From Pempheris klunzingeri (Eukaryota > Chordata > Actinopteri > Acropomatiformes > Pempheridae): a stretch of DNA of 64,000 nt. This document shows, piece after piece, positions 44,601-56,560 of this stretch (positions are counted from its first letter, which is position 1; every line of letters starts with the position of its first letter). The notes under the pieces are model-generated. The model had not been told where the DNA came from, ran no database searches, and saw only the letters and a program-made list of their open reading frames with translations. The stretch is taken from positions 11,174,501 to 11,238,500 of the forward strand of contig NC_092016.1 in NCBI RefSeq assembly GCF_042242105.1, written 5' to 3'. The position numbers were made by a program, and so were the translations under genes.

Positions 44601-47600
44601 AATGATTCGATGAGCATATTACAGGCTTGGGACAGCCACAGATACCAGACTTTTTTTATGTCAAATTTGATTTATTAATGTTGTCATGGCTGTCAGGCCA
44701 TTTTAACAAATACGACAAAAGATGCCTCTAAAATAAGTTGCTTGCCCTGAATGAATGTTAAACTGATACAATTTGGCTCACTTTATGTGACAAAAGATTT
44801 AAAAACCAATGGAAATACTGTCAAGAAATAATGCATGTTTTATGCCGTGATTTTTACAGGCTGTTACCCTGTATGCCCGGAAGATAAGGAAATATTTGAT
44901 GAGGAGACCCAGATGTGTGTTGAGATATGCAATACAACAACAACAACAACACCTGGAATCTCGACTACAACTCAAGAACCAACTACAACCACAACATTTA
45001 CAACACCAACTGAACCCCAGACTACAACTCAAGAGCCAACTACAACCACGACATTTACAACAACTGAAGCTCCTACTACAACTCAAGAGCCAACTACAAC
45101 CACAACAGTTACAACACCAACTGAACCTCCTACTACAACTCAAGAGCCAACTACAACCACAACATTTACAACACCAACTGAACCTCCAACTACAACTCAA
45201 GAGCCAACTACAACCACAACATTTACATCAACTGAACCTCCTACTACAACTCAAGAGCCAACTACAACCACAACATTTACAACAACTGAACCTCCTACTA
45301 CAACTCAAGAGCCAACTACAACCACGACATTTACAACAACTGAACCTCCTACTACAACTCAAGAACCAACTACAACCAAATTTACAACACCAACCAAACC
45401 TCCTACTACAACTCAAGAACCAACTACAACCAAATTTACAACACCAACCACTACTCCATGTATTCCAACATGTGAGTGGTCAGAGTGGTATGATGTGAAT
45501 AACCCACAAGAGGACCGCGATGACTTGGAAACATATGAAAACATCATAAATCATGGTAAACAAATCTGCAGATATCCTACAGAAATTGATTGCAGAGCAA
45601 CAGACGCTGCTGATATGGACTTCAATGACTTTGTGAGTCACACTGGCCAAGTTGTTACTTGTGATATAAATTATGGCTTAAAATGCAGAAAAGAGGACCA
45701 AGTCAAACCTCCAAAAAAGTGCTTCAACTATAAGATCAAAGTGTGTTGTCCAGTAGTGACATGTGAAACCACTACAGCCATAACTACAACTCGAGAGCCA
45801 ACTACTACCACAACATTTACATCAACTGAACCTCCTACTACAACTCAAGAGCCAACTACAACCACGACATTTACAACAACTGAAGCTCCTACTACAACTC
45901 AAGAGCCAACTACAACCACAACATTTACATCAACTGAACCTCCTACTACAACTCAAGAGCCAACTACAACCACGACATTTACAACAACTGAAGCTCCTAC
46001 TACAACTCGAGAGCCAACTACAACCACAACATTTACATCAACTGAACCTCCTACTACAACTCAAGAGCCAACTACAACCACAACAGTTACAACAGCTGAA
46101 CCTCCTACTACAACTCAAGAGCCAACTACAACCACGACATTTACAACAACTGAACCTCCTACTACAACTCAAGAACCAACTACAACCAAATTTACAACAC
46201 CAACCAAACCTCCTACTACAACTCAAGAACCAACTACAACCAAATTTACAACACCAACCACTACTCCATGTATTCCAACATGTGAGTGGTCAGAGTGGTA
46301 TGATGTGAATAACCCACAAGAGGACCGCGATGACTTGGAAACATATGAAAACATCATAAATCATGGTAAACAAATCTGCAGATATCCTACAGAAATTGAT
46401 TGCAGAGCAACAGACGCTGCTGATATGGACTTCAATGACTTTGTGAGTCACACTGGCCAAGTTGTTACTTGTGATATAAATTATGGCTTAAGATGCAGAA
46501 AAGAGGACCAAGTCAAACCTCCAAAAAAGTGCTTCAACTATAAGATCAAAGTGTGTTGTCCAGTAGTGACATGTGAAACCACTACAGCCATAACTACAAC
46601 TCAAGAGCCAACTACAACCACAACATTTACATCAACTGAACCTCCTACTACAACTCAAGAACCAACTACAACCACAACATTTACATCAACTGAACCTCCT
46701 ACTACAACTCAAGAGCCAACTACAACCACAACATTTACATCAACTGAACCTCCTACTACAACTCAAGAGCCAACTACAACCACAACATTTACATCAACTG
46801 AACCTCCTACTACAACTCAAGAGCCAACTACAACCACGACATTTACAACAACTGAAGCTCCTACTACAACTCAAGAGCCAACTACAACCACAACAGTTAC
46901 AACACCAACTGAACCTCCTACTACAACTCAAGAGCCAACTACAACCACAACATTTACAACAACTGAACCTCCTACTACAACTCAAGAGCCAACTACAACC
47001 ACGACATTTACAACAACTGAACCTCCTACTACAACTCAAGAACCAACTACAACCAAATTTACAACACCAACCACTACTCCATGTATTCCAACATGTGAGT
47101 GGTCAGAGTGGTATGATGTGAATAACCCACAAGAGGACCGCGATGACTTGGAAACATATGAAAACATCATAAATCATGGTAAACAAATCTGCAGATATCC
47201 TACAGAAATTGATTGCAGAGCAACAGACGCTGCTGATATGGACTTCAATGACTTTGTGAGTCACACTGGCCAAGTTGTTACTTGTGATATAAATTATGGC
47301 TTAAAATGCAGAAAAGAGGACCAAGTCAAACCTCCAAAAAAGTGCTTCAACTATAAGATCAAAGTGTGTTGTCCAGTAGTGACATGTGAAACCACTACAG
47401 CCATAACTACAACTCAAGAGCCAACTACAACCACAACATTTACATCAACTGAACCTCCGACTACAACTCAAGAGCCAACTACAACCACGACATTTACAAC
47501 AACTGAAGCTCCTACTACAACTCAAGAGCCAACTACAACCACAACAGTTACAACACCAACTGAACCTCCTACTACAACTCAAGAGCCAACTACAACCACA

Positions 47601-50600
47601 ACATTTACAACAACTGAACCTCCTACTACAACTCAAGAGCCAACTACAACCACGACATTTACAACAACTGAACCTCCTACTACAACTCAAGAACCAACTA
47701 CAACCAAATTTACAACACCAACCAAACCTCCTACTACAACTCAAGAACCAACTACAACCAAATTTACAACACCAACTGAACCTCCTACTACAACTCAAGA
47801 GCCAACTACAACCACAACATTTACATCAACTGAACCTCCTACTACAACTCAAGAACCAACTACAACCAAATTTACAACACCAACCAAACCTCCTACTACA
47901 ACTCAAGAACCAACTACAACCAAATTTACAACACCAACCACTACTCCATGTATTCCAACATGTGAGTGGTCAGAGTGGTATGATGTGAATAACCCACAAG
48001 AGGACCGCGATGACTTGGAAACATATGAAAACATCATAAATCATGGTAAACAAATCTGCAGATATCCTACAGAAATTGATTGCAGAGCAACAGACGCTGC
48101 TGATATGGACTTCAATGACTTTGTGAGTCACACTGGCCAAGTTGTTACTTGTGATATAAATTATGGCTTAAAATGCAGAAAAGAGGACCAAGTCAAACCT
48201 CCAAAAAAGTGCTTCAACTATAAGATCAAAGTGTGTTGTCCAGTAGTGACATGTGAAACCACTACAGCCATAACTACAACTCAAGAGCCAACTACAACCA
48301 CAACATTTACATCAACTGAACCTCCTACTACAACTCAAGAGCCAACTACAACCACAACATTTACATCAACTGAACCTCCTACTACAACTCAAGAGCCAAC
48401 TACAACCACAACATTTACATCAACTGAACCTCCTACTACAACTCAAGAGCCAACTACAACCACAACATTTACATCAACTGAACCTCCTACTACAACTCAA
48501 GAGCCAACTACAACCACGACATTTACAACAACTGAAGCTCCTACTACAACTCAAGAGCCAACTACAACCACAACAGTTACAACACCAACTGAACCTCCTA
48601 CTACAACTCAAGAGCCAACTACAACCACAACATTTACAACAACTGAACCTCCTACTACAACTCAAGAGCCAACTACAACCACGACATTTACAACAACTGA
48701 ACCTCCTACTACAACTCAAGAACCAACTACAACCAAATTTACAACACCAACCAAACCTCCTACTACAACTCAAGAACCAACTACAACCAAATTTACAACA
48801 CCAACCACTACTCCATGTATTCCAACATGTGAGTGGTCAGAGTGGTATGATGTGAATAACCCACAAGAGGACCGCGATGACTTGGAAACATATGAAAACA
48901 TCATAAATCATGGTAAACAAATCTGCAGATATCCTACAGAAATTGATTGCAGAGCAACAGACGCTGCTGATATGGACTTCAATGACTTTGTGAGTCACAC
49001 TGGCCAAGTTGTTACTTGTGATATAAATTATGGCTTAAGATGCAGAAAAGAGGACCAAGTCAAACCTCCAAAAAAGTGCTTCAACTATAAGATCAAAGTG
49101 TGTTGTCCAGTAGTGACATGTGAAACCACTACAGCCATAACTACAACTCGAGAGCCAACTACAACCACAACATTTACATCAACTGAACCTCCTACTACAA
49201 CTCAAGAGCCAACTACAACCACAACAGTTACAACAACTGAACCTCCTACTACAACTCAAGAGCCAACTACAACCACGACATTTACAACAACTGAACCTCC
49301 TACTACAACTCAAGAACCAACTACAACCAAATTTACAACACCAACCAAACCTCCTACTACAACTCAAGAACCAACTACAACCAAATTTACAACACCAACC
49401 ACTACTCCATGTATTCCAACATGTGAGTGGTCAGAGTGGTATGATGTGAATAACCCACAAGAGGACCGCGATGACTTGGAAACATATGAAAACATCATAA
49501 ATCATGGTAAACAAATCTGCAGATATCCTACAGAAATTGATTGCAGAGCAACAGACGCTGCTGATATGGACTTCAATGACTTTGTGAGTCACACTGGCCA
49601 AGTTGTTACTTGTGATATAAATTATGGCTTAAAATGCAGAAAAGAGGACCAAGTCAAACCTCCAAAAAAGTGCTTCAACTATAAGATCAAAGTGTGTTGT
49701 CCAGTAGTGACATGTGAAACCACTACAGCCATAACTACAACTCAAGAGCCAACTACAACCACAACATTTACATCAACTGAACCTCCGACTACAACTCAAG
49801 AGCCAACTACAACCACGACATTTACAACAACTGAAGCTCCTACTACAACTCAAGAGCCAACTACAACCACAACAGTTACAACACCAACTGAACCTCCTAC
49901 TACAACTCAAGAGCCAACTACAACCACAACATTTACAACAACTGAACCTCCTACTACAACTCAAGAGCCAACTACAACCACGACATTTACAACAACTGAA
50001 CCTCCTACTACAACTCAAGAACCAACTACAACCAAATTTACAACACCAACCAAACCTCCTACTACAACTCAAGAACCAACTACAACCAAATTTACAACAC
50101 CAACTGAACCTCCTACTACAACTCAAGAGCCAACTACAACCACAACATTTACATCAACTGAACCTCCTACTACAACTCAAGAACCGACTACAACCAAATT
50201 TACAACACCAACCAAACCTCCTACTACAACTCAAGAACCAACTACAACCAAATTTACAACACCAACCAAACCTCCTACTACAACTCAAGAGCCAACTACA
50301 ACCACAACATTTACAACAGCTGAACCTCCTACTACAACTCAAGAGCCAACTACAACCACAACAGTTACAACACCAACTGAACCTCCGACTACAACTCAAG
50401 AGCCAACTACAACCACGACATTTACAACAACTGAAGCTCCTACTACAACTCAAGAGCCAACTACAACCACAACAGTTACAACACCAACTGAACCCCCTAC
50501 TACAACTCAAGAGCCAACTACAACCACAACATTTACAACACCAACTGAACCTCCTACTACAACTCAAGAGCCAACTACAACCACAATATTTACATCAACT

Positions 50601-53600
50601 GAACATCCTACTACAACTCAAGAGCCAACTACAACCACATTTACAACACCAACCAAACCTCCTACTACAACTCAAGAGCCAACTACAACCACAACATTTA
50701 CAACAACTGAACCTCCTACTACAACTCAAGAGCCAACTACAACCACAATATTTACATCAACTGAACGTCCTACTACAACTCAAGAGCCAACTACAACCAC
50801 ATTTACAACACCAACTGAACCTCCTACTACAACTCAAGAGCCAACTACAACCACAACATTTACAACAACTGAACCTCCTACTACAACTCAAGAGCCAACT
50901 ACAACCACAATATTTACAACAACTGAACGTCCTACTACAACTCAAGAGCCAACTACAACCACATTTACAACACCAACTGAACCTCCTACTACAACTCAAG
51001 AGCCAACTACAACCACGACATTTACAACAACTGAACCTCCTACTACAACTCAAGAGCCAACTACAACCACAATATTTACATCAACTGAACGTCCTACTAC
51101 AACTCAAGAGCCAACTACAACCACATTTATAACACCAACTGAACCTCCTACTACTACTCAAGAGCCGACCACAACCAAATTTACAACACCAACTGAACCT
51201 CCAACTACAACTCAAGAGCCGACCACAACCAAATTTACAACACCAACTAAACCTCCAACTACAACTCAAGAGCCAACTACAACCACAACATTTACAACAC
51301 CAACTACAATCGGATGCCCTGATTGGGGTGTAGAAGTAAGAATCTCAATGTGTCTAGCAGATTTCAGAGCATAATAACACTGCACATTTGCACATGAAAA
51401 CAAGCTTTCTCGCTGCAAAATACTTCTGATTTTCCTCTCTTTCCCCCTTTTTCAGCAAAGTGAGACCTTTTATCTGTGCAACTGCACCATGGCCAAATGC
51501 ATTGAGAACAATACAGTTGAGATACTTCCATATGAATGTCCACCCATTGAAAACATCACTTGCACCAACGGAAAGAAACCAGTTGAGGTGTATGATGAGT
51601 ACCACTGCTGCAAACATTACGCTTGTGACTGTAAGTTCTGTGTTGGCTAAAACAATTTGCAACATATTCATTGACTCATATGGATGTCTTAAATACATTT
51701 TAGATTTTGAACTTATCTGTTGATTTTTTTTGCTTTTTTTAGGTGTATGTGAGGGCTGGGGAGATCCTCACTACAACACATTTGATGGATTGTACTACAG
51801 TTATCAAGGAAACTGTACTTATGTCTTGATGGAAGAGATTTCACCAAGACATAACTTGAGGATTTATATTGACAATGTCTTTTGTGATCTTACTGAAGAT
51901 GTTTCTTGTCCACGCTCAATAATTGTAGAATACGGATTAGAAGCTGTCAGACTCATTAATCATAACTTTAATGGAGGAATAGAGTTAGAGGTAAGACAAT
52001 ATATTGTCATATGAAAGCTCTGTGCATTCTGAAAAACTCACCAGACAAACTTCCAGTAGATTTATACTGTAATGTAGATCAAATAGCAATGATGAGTCCT
52101 TTTGTCATAGTATATAATATTCACATAGCGTGTTTTCCTCTCTCCCTCTAGGTACTCAAAGATGGAGAAAGTCTGAAACTACCTTTTTCACAGCATGGTG
52201 TGAAGATTTTGAATTCTGGTATTAACTTGGTTTTGGAGATCCCTCGTCTAAAAGTGATTATCACATTTGGACTAACTGGCTTTAGTGTCAACCTTCCATA
52301 TCAATACTTTGGCAGTAACACACAGGGTCATTGTGGTAAGAGCATCTCTCTCTCCAGTGATCATTTGTTTGAGGTTTGATAGAATATTTACTGTTTTGTG
52401 ACTCTACTATCAGGAACATGCACCAACAACCAGGCTGATGACTGCAGGTTGCCTGGAGGTCAGCTAGTGGAAAGTTGTGCAGTGATGGCCGACTATTGGC
52501 CTGCAAAAGTTATTGACCAACCCAACTGCCAGATACCATCTGTGCTGCCCACCAGTGTACCTGAACCTCCACCAACCTTAACTCCATGCAATGCAGACTC
52601 CATCTGTGACCTGCTTAGGAGCAGGTAGACGTTCTGATCTACTGTAGTGGTTCACATTCACCCCCTTAACTTGGACACAAATGCAAATTAAAACACATTT
52701 TCTGTGGGTTTTTATTTGTGTGTTACAGTGTCTTTGAAGGGTGCCATCCCTTTGTCTCTCCTGAGAATTTCTACAAAGGCTGTGTTTTTGATAGCTGCCA
52801 TGTCTCCAATCCAACAGTGGAGTGCACAAGTTTGCAGATTTATGCTGCTGCCTGTGCTCAGGCTGGGGTTTGTTTACACTGGAGGAACTACACCAAACAT
52901 TGTGGTAAAGAACCATTCATTATTTTATGTTAAATGTGGGATTGGTGGAATCAGGAAGGGCAACCAAATTTTTTTAACATTTGTTGTAACTAGCACACAT
53001 TGAACAGACTGCTGCCCATTTTATTATATGAAGTAGGTAGACAGCATGTGTTCTAAAACACTGAGGTCTGTTCTTTACTTACAGCAAGCAACTGCCCATC
53101 AAACAAAATTTACAAGCCATGTGGCCCTGTAGAGCAGCCGACCTGTGAAGACAAGTAAGTTTCTTCAAAAATGTAGTATTCTTTTGTGTATTCTTTTTGT
53201 AGTTCATTGTGCACATTAGTATTTCCAGAGAAGAGGATCATAATGGAGAGTGGTAGTAAGCATAGTGGCAGTAGTATACAGTGTATTAAATTAACTGTTT
53301 TAGAGATTGAATAGAACTTGCATCAACAAACCGTTCTTTCTTGATGATTCAATATTACAGTTCTAATGAACCAAGCATGAACTTCACTACTGAAGGCTGC
53401 TTTTGTCCTGATGGAATGAAACTCTTCAATCAAGAGTCCGGCAAATGTGTTGATAAGTGTGGTAAGTGTGGTTGTATGTCCTAAAGTCTATCACTGAGCT
53501 GAATATATCATATTAATCACAAAGTGCTCGTTTTCCTACAGGATGTCTTGATCCTGAGGGCATTCCTCGTGAGGTGAGCTAAGTCTTCTATTCTATTCTT

Positions 53601-55914
53601 TTATTTTAACCCGTGTTGTTTACTTGCATGAGAAAATGAAGTCACTTCTGTGGTTTTCAGTTTAATGAGCGTTTTGAATACAAATGTCAAAACTGCATCT
53701 GTGAAGAGTCCACCAAGACTGTGACTTGCAAGCCTAAGGAGTGCCCAACACCATCTCTGACACACTGCACTAGTCCAGGGTTTGTCCTTGTCAACCAAAC
53801 CAATCCATCAGACCACTGCTGTTATACCTATGTTTGCCGTAAGTCACGTAGCATCCATGTATCCATTTTCAGAATGCTATATATTGATAACAATTTAAGA
53901 TGGCTTGTAACTATTTACTTCTTTGTCATTTCCAAAGAATGTCAAAGCACCACTTGCCCAGTCAGCAACATGAACTGTCCGGTTGGATATATGCCAGATG
54001 TCACTGTTCCTGAAGGAAAATGCTGTCCAGAGCATACATGTGGTGAGCTCACTATTAGTTTGTATTTATAGTAAATCCAGTGAGTGGCACTTTTATGTAG
54101 TTTTCCATTGTCTTTCTCTTTTGTAGAGCCTAAAAAAGTCTGTGTCCACAAAGACACTGAATACCAGGTAATAAAAAAAATGGAGATGTGAGGATGATAG
54201 TAACAAATCATCCTTTGATGTCCATCACCTTTAGTGATTTCTACTGTACTACTACAGTTTTGTGTGGCTTAAAACACAACAATGAATACTTTTCTTCTTT
54301 TTTTACCAGCCTGGATCCATAGTTCCAGTTGCAGTTCACTGTCAGGATTGTACCTGTGGAAATGAGGTGGACCCCAATTCTGGTCTGTTCAAGATATCTT
54401 GTGAGTTTCAGCAATGTCAACAAAACTGTGACTCGGTAAGAGACTTTACACCCATTATACACACAATGCAACTGGAAAGTTGAACTTGTAAAATTAGACT
54501 TGGAAACTAACGTCACCCCTTTCTCACAGGGATTTCAATATGTGCAAACTGATTCAGATGAATGCTGTGGGAAGTGTGTACAGACACACTGTGTGTTCAA
54601 TATTAATGGTACCAAGCAGCTCTTGATGGTAAGTTGGATCCATACACTGTATACAAGAAGTGGACGTAGCTACAATGACATCACCCACTGGTTTGTGGAC
54701 TGCTGCTTTGAAGCCTTGAGTTTGATTTTATGGCGCCATCTTGGTTTAGACCCAAGGTATCAGCACCCCGTTTTATGGTGTATTTTACTCTAAATGGGAC
54801 CATCATTTCATCAGGTCATAAACCAAGTGAGAAGTAGGGTCATTTTCTCATTGACTTCCATACAATCACACTTATTTTTGCAGGTGGTACAGTCCTGCTC
54901 ATTAGGAAAAAAATGCAGGTTTAAGGCACCTCTACATTGGCTTCACTTTTCAGACCCAGGAGCTAAGTCCACTTTTTTTATACAGTCAATGGCTGGATCA
55001 TGTCTGTTGGCAGTGACTGTTCATGCTCATGTTTAATAGCCTGAAGTGCCTCAGTAGCTGATATATGTGCATTCTCGTTTGTGTTTGTGCATCTCTACAT
55101 CCATCTTGCTGCTCTCCAGCAAGGGCAAACCTGGTCACCACCTGAGAATAAGTGTCAGCATTACACCTGTAGTAAGATTAATGGAACTTTAGAAACATAC
55201 AGTTCCCGCATTGTCTGCCCGTCATTTGAGCAGAGCATCTGCCATCCTGTAAGTATCACTTTCAACAAATACATCTGGATTGACTGAGTCTGTGAGAACT
55301 TAGTTGAAATTTGTTGTATTTTTTTCCTCCCTAGGGCACAATTGAGACTACAGCAAATGGCTGTTGTAAAACTTGTAAGTGAATGTGACATATTCTTTGC
55401 TTTTGGGTAGAAGGTCCTTAAATGAAAACATGCTGAGTGTTTGTCTCTTTTGAAAAGGTGTGGAGAAGGATAAGGCCTGCAAGCTGAGATCCGAGAAAGT
55501 CAAAGTTCTGCACAAAAACTGTCTGTCTTACCTGGAGTTAGATATGCCGTATTGTGAAGGATCCTGCAACACTTTCACAAAGTAAGGATGACGTCTAATA
55601 TTTCTCATACCTCTGAAGAGTCGCAAACCCATTAAAACATGAAAATGTTTAGGTATAGTTTATTTTTTAGTTTAATAATCAGTTCTGCCTCTGCTCTCTT
55701 CAGGTATTCTGAAAAAGCAGCTGCTATGCAACAGTCTTGCTCCTGCTGTAAGCAGGCACGCTTCAGCAATCGCACCGTTGACTTGCACTGCCTGAATGGA
55801 GATGTGGTTCCCTACACGTACATCCATGTGGAGGAGTGTGGCTGTGCCCACACAGACTGCATGGCAGCTGCTGAACAACCTGCTCGCAGGAGGCGGAGCT
55901 TCAAACCGGTGTAA
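35692..55914 (+). CDS. Secreted gel-forming mucin (MUC2/MUC5AC-like)
   Basis: Forty-three coding exons from ATG 35692 to TAA 55912-55914, 12,231 nt, 4076 aa, with all phases closed. Exon starts include 35935, 36286, 36974, 37158, 37384, 37995, 38906, 39115, 42315, 43321, 44860, 51743, 52729, 53661 and 55704. Order: signal peptide (ends about VQA); D1 ([20 protein letters not shown] at about 159); C8 and TIL; D2 ([23 protein letters not shown]); C8, TIL; D3 ([27 protein letters not shown] at about 997); C8; Thr/Pro region with six CYS domains (1169-3327); D4 with GDPH (about 3392-3395); C8; VWC; C-terminal cystine knot. It polymerises through disulphides at both ends to make the mucus gel. D4 plus VWC and knot fit MUC2/MUC5 rather than MUC6. 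MUC2 versus MUC5AC cannot be settled by eye, so no symbol is given. The second ATG, 3 nt downstream, is an equivalent start. Confidence 0.95.
38200..38836 (+). mobile_element. LINE 3' fragment in mucin intron 7
   Basis: Around 38,325-38,500 one frame reads [22 protein letters not shown] and [11 protein letters not shown] with one internal stop. This is the hallmark C-terminal end of CR1/L2/Rex1-type LINE ORF2 (EPSRALRSSGSGLL ... FKSRLKTHLFSLA pattern). A 3' tail with GTGTGAAGCACAATACAAATTG and GATT repeats follows. It is degenerate and in the same orientation as the gene. The clade assignment is tentative. Confidence 0.6.
40112..40318 (+). repeat. SINE-like teleost repeat copy in mucin intron 12
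   Basis: Shares TTAGGTTAATTGGTGACTC, GAGTGGTTGTCTGTCTCT, GGCGACCAGTCCAGG and the GATAATGGATGGATGG tail with the copy at 33169-33966. The tRNA-like head is missing. Confidence 0.7.
45459..45764 (+). repeat. CYS (WxxW) domain copy 1
   Basis: 102 residues bounded by cysteines, with CEWSEWYD (a WxxW C-mannosylation motif), [12 protein letters not shown] and [11 protein letters not shown], as in the CYS domains of MUC2, MUC5AC and MUC5B. Carries the GLKCRK variant. CYS domains are thought to give non-covalent cross-links that tighten the mucin gel. Confidence 0.93.
46269..46574 (+). repeat. CYS domain copy 2
   Basis: Same 306 bp as copy 1, starting 810 bp downstream. The only difference I see is an A-to-G change giving GLRCRK. 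Confidence 0.93.
47082..47387 (+). repeat. CYS domain copy 3
   Basis: Starts 813 bp after copy 2. Reads identical to copy 1 (GLKCRK). Confidence 0.93.
47949..48254 (+). repeat. CYS domain copy 4
   Basis: Starts 867 bp after copy 3. Reads identical to copy 1 (GLKCRK). Confidence 0.93.
48816..49121 (+). repeat. CYS domain copy 5
   Basis: Starts 867 bp after copy 4. Carries the GLRCRK variant, as copy 2 does. Confidence 0.93.
49410..49715 (+). repeat. CYS domain copy 6
   Basis: Starts 594 bp after copy 5. GLKCRK. It is the last CYS domain; about 1.6 kb of uninterrupted Thr/Pro repeat follows. Confidence 0.93.
51760..51771 (+). other. GDPH autocleavage motif in mucin D4
   Basis: Codons for Gly-Asp-Pro-His in [14 protein letters not shown], at the start of D4 in exon 28. 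In MUC2 and MUC5AC this motif is known to cleave itself between Asp and Pro at low pH, leaving a reactive C-terminal anhydride that can form cross-links. The motif and its position are seen directly; activity in this protein is inferred. Confidence 0.8.
54641..54991. mobile_element. Short hAT-like DNA element in mucin intron 39
   Basis: About 351 bp with inverted ends of roughly 25 bp (CATACACTGTATACAAGAAG on the left; CATTGACTGTATAAAAAAAG is the inverse of the right end). The flanks GTTGGATC (54633-54640) and GCTGGATC (54992-54999) match at 7 of 8 bases, consistent with an aged 8-bp target duplication. The interior is of a type common in teleosts and has no ORF. It begins 12 nt after the exon 39 splice donor. 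Confidence 0.7.
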
Positions 55915-56042
55915 TAGAAATAGAAATAGACATCACATTAATGGATATAGGACGTAAAAGTTTCTTCCCATAATGTCTTAACAACCATTTAATCTCTTAC
56001 AAAATATTTGCTGTTGTAGAGAGAGTATTTATCAAATGATGA

Positions 56043-56048
56043 ATTAAA
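56043..56048 (+). terminator. Candidate mucin poly(A) signal
   Basis: ATTAAA, the commonest variant hexamer, lies 129 nt after the mucin stop codon, followed by a T/GT-rich stretch (TTTGTTTACGTCTC). No AATAAA occurs closer. Confidence 0.45.
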
Positions 56049-56049
56049 A

Positions 56050-56560
56050 GATGCAACTTTGTTTACGTCTCAACTCTTCTGTCTTATTTGTACGAAACCC
56101 TGGTAGATTCTACCTATTCTATTCTATTCTACTGATATACATGATGTTAAATCAGTGGTGGAAGGAGCTGAGGTGGCACCGTTTTTGTCCACAGTAATGA
56201 TGAGAATATGATTGAACTTAACCAATCATCTGATCAGTCCTGAATGAGTCAGTGATTGTGAAACATGAATGAGGCAGTTCATGTAAACAAGTTGGTGTCA
56301 GATCCAAACAGTCTGATCAGCAAAGGACAAACAATAACACAACAATAAAATCGGAAATACCTTGAATAAGCTGACCTCGTCCAGGTCAAGAAACACCGGT
56401 GGCACGTTTTACACACTGGCAAATGAGCGGCGCGCCGGCTAAAAAGCGAGCATATAGTGTGTTAGCATGTAGCTTGGAGCCATAAAACCTTTCTATCGGG
56501 ATATTTTTCCTTTTCTTCAAATCTCTTTGGCATGGCGTTATTCATTTAAATTGGCTTGTT
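56050..56560. other. Spacer after the mucin gene
   Basis: About 500 bp with no ORF of note. It contains a short TATTC tandem run near 56,113 and otherwise nothing I can assign. Confidence 0.5.

Larger units (their letters stand above)
44860..51335 (+). repeat. Central mucin exon 26: Thr/Pro tandem repeat (PTS) with six CYS domains
   Basis: A single 6476-bp exon, open from acceptor to donor, encodes [13 protein letters not shown], about 80 imperfect repeats of 18-19 codons (core [16 protein letters not shown]), six CYS domains and a closing GCPDWGVE. The repeats are rich in Thr and Pro, with Glu in each unit and almost no Ser, so they should be a dense O-glycan carrier with many acidic residues. 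Variants fall into classes ([34 protein letters not shown] and, near the 3' end, TIFTSTERP). The plus strand is A/C-rich and poor in G, so the opposite strand shows long meaningless Cys/Ser-rich ORFs. Confidence 0.95.

Noticed and set aside
44799-51269. Long minus-strand Cys/Ser-rich ORFs opposite the mucin repeat exon
   Set aside because: They are the reverse complement of ACA/ACC/CCT codons; their periodicity follows the mucin repeat, and they have no start context, domain or splice structure.
44944-51310. Regular direct repeats that could suggest a CRISPR or satellite array
   Set aside because: The repeats are in-frame coding units of a mucin exon, without unique spacers between identical palindromic units.
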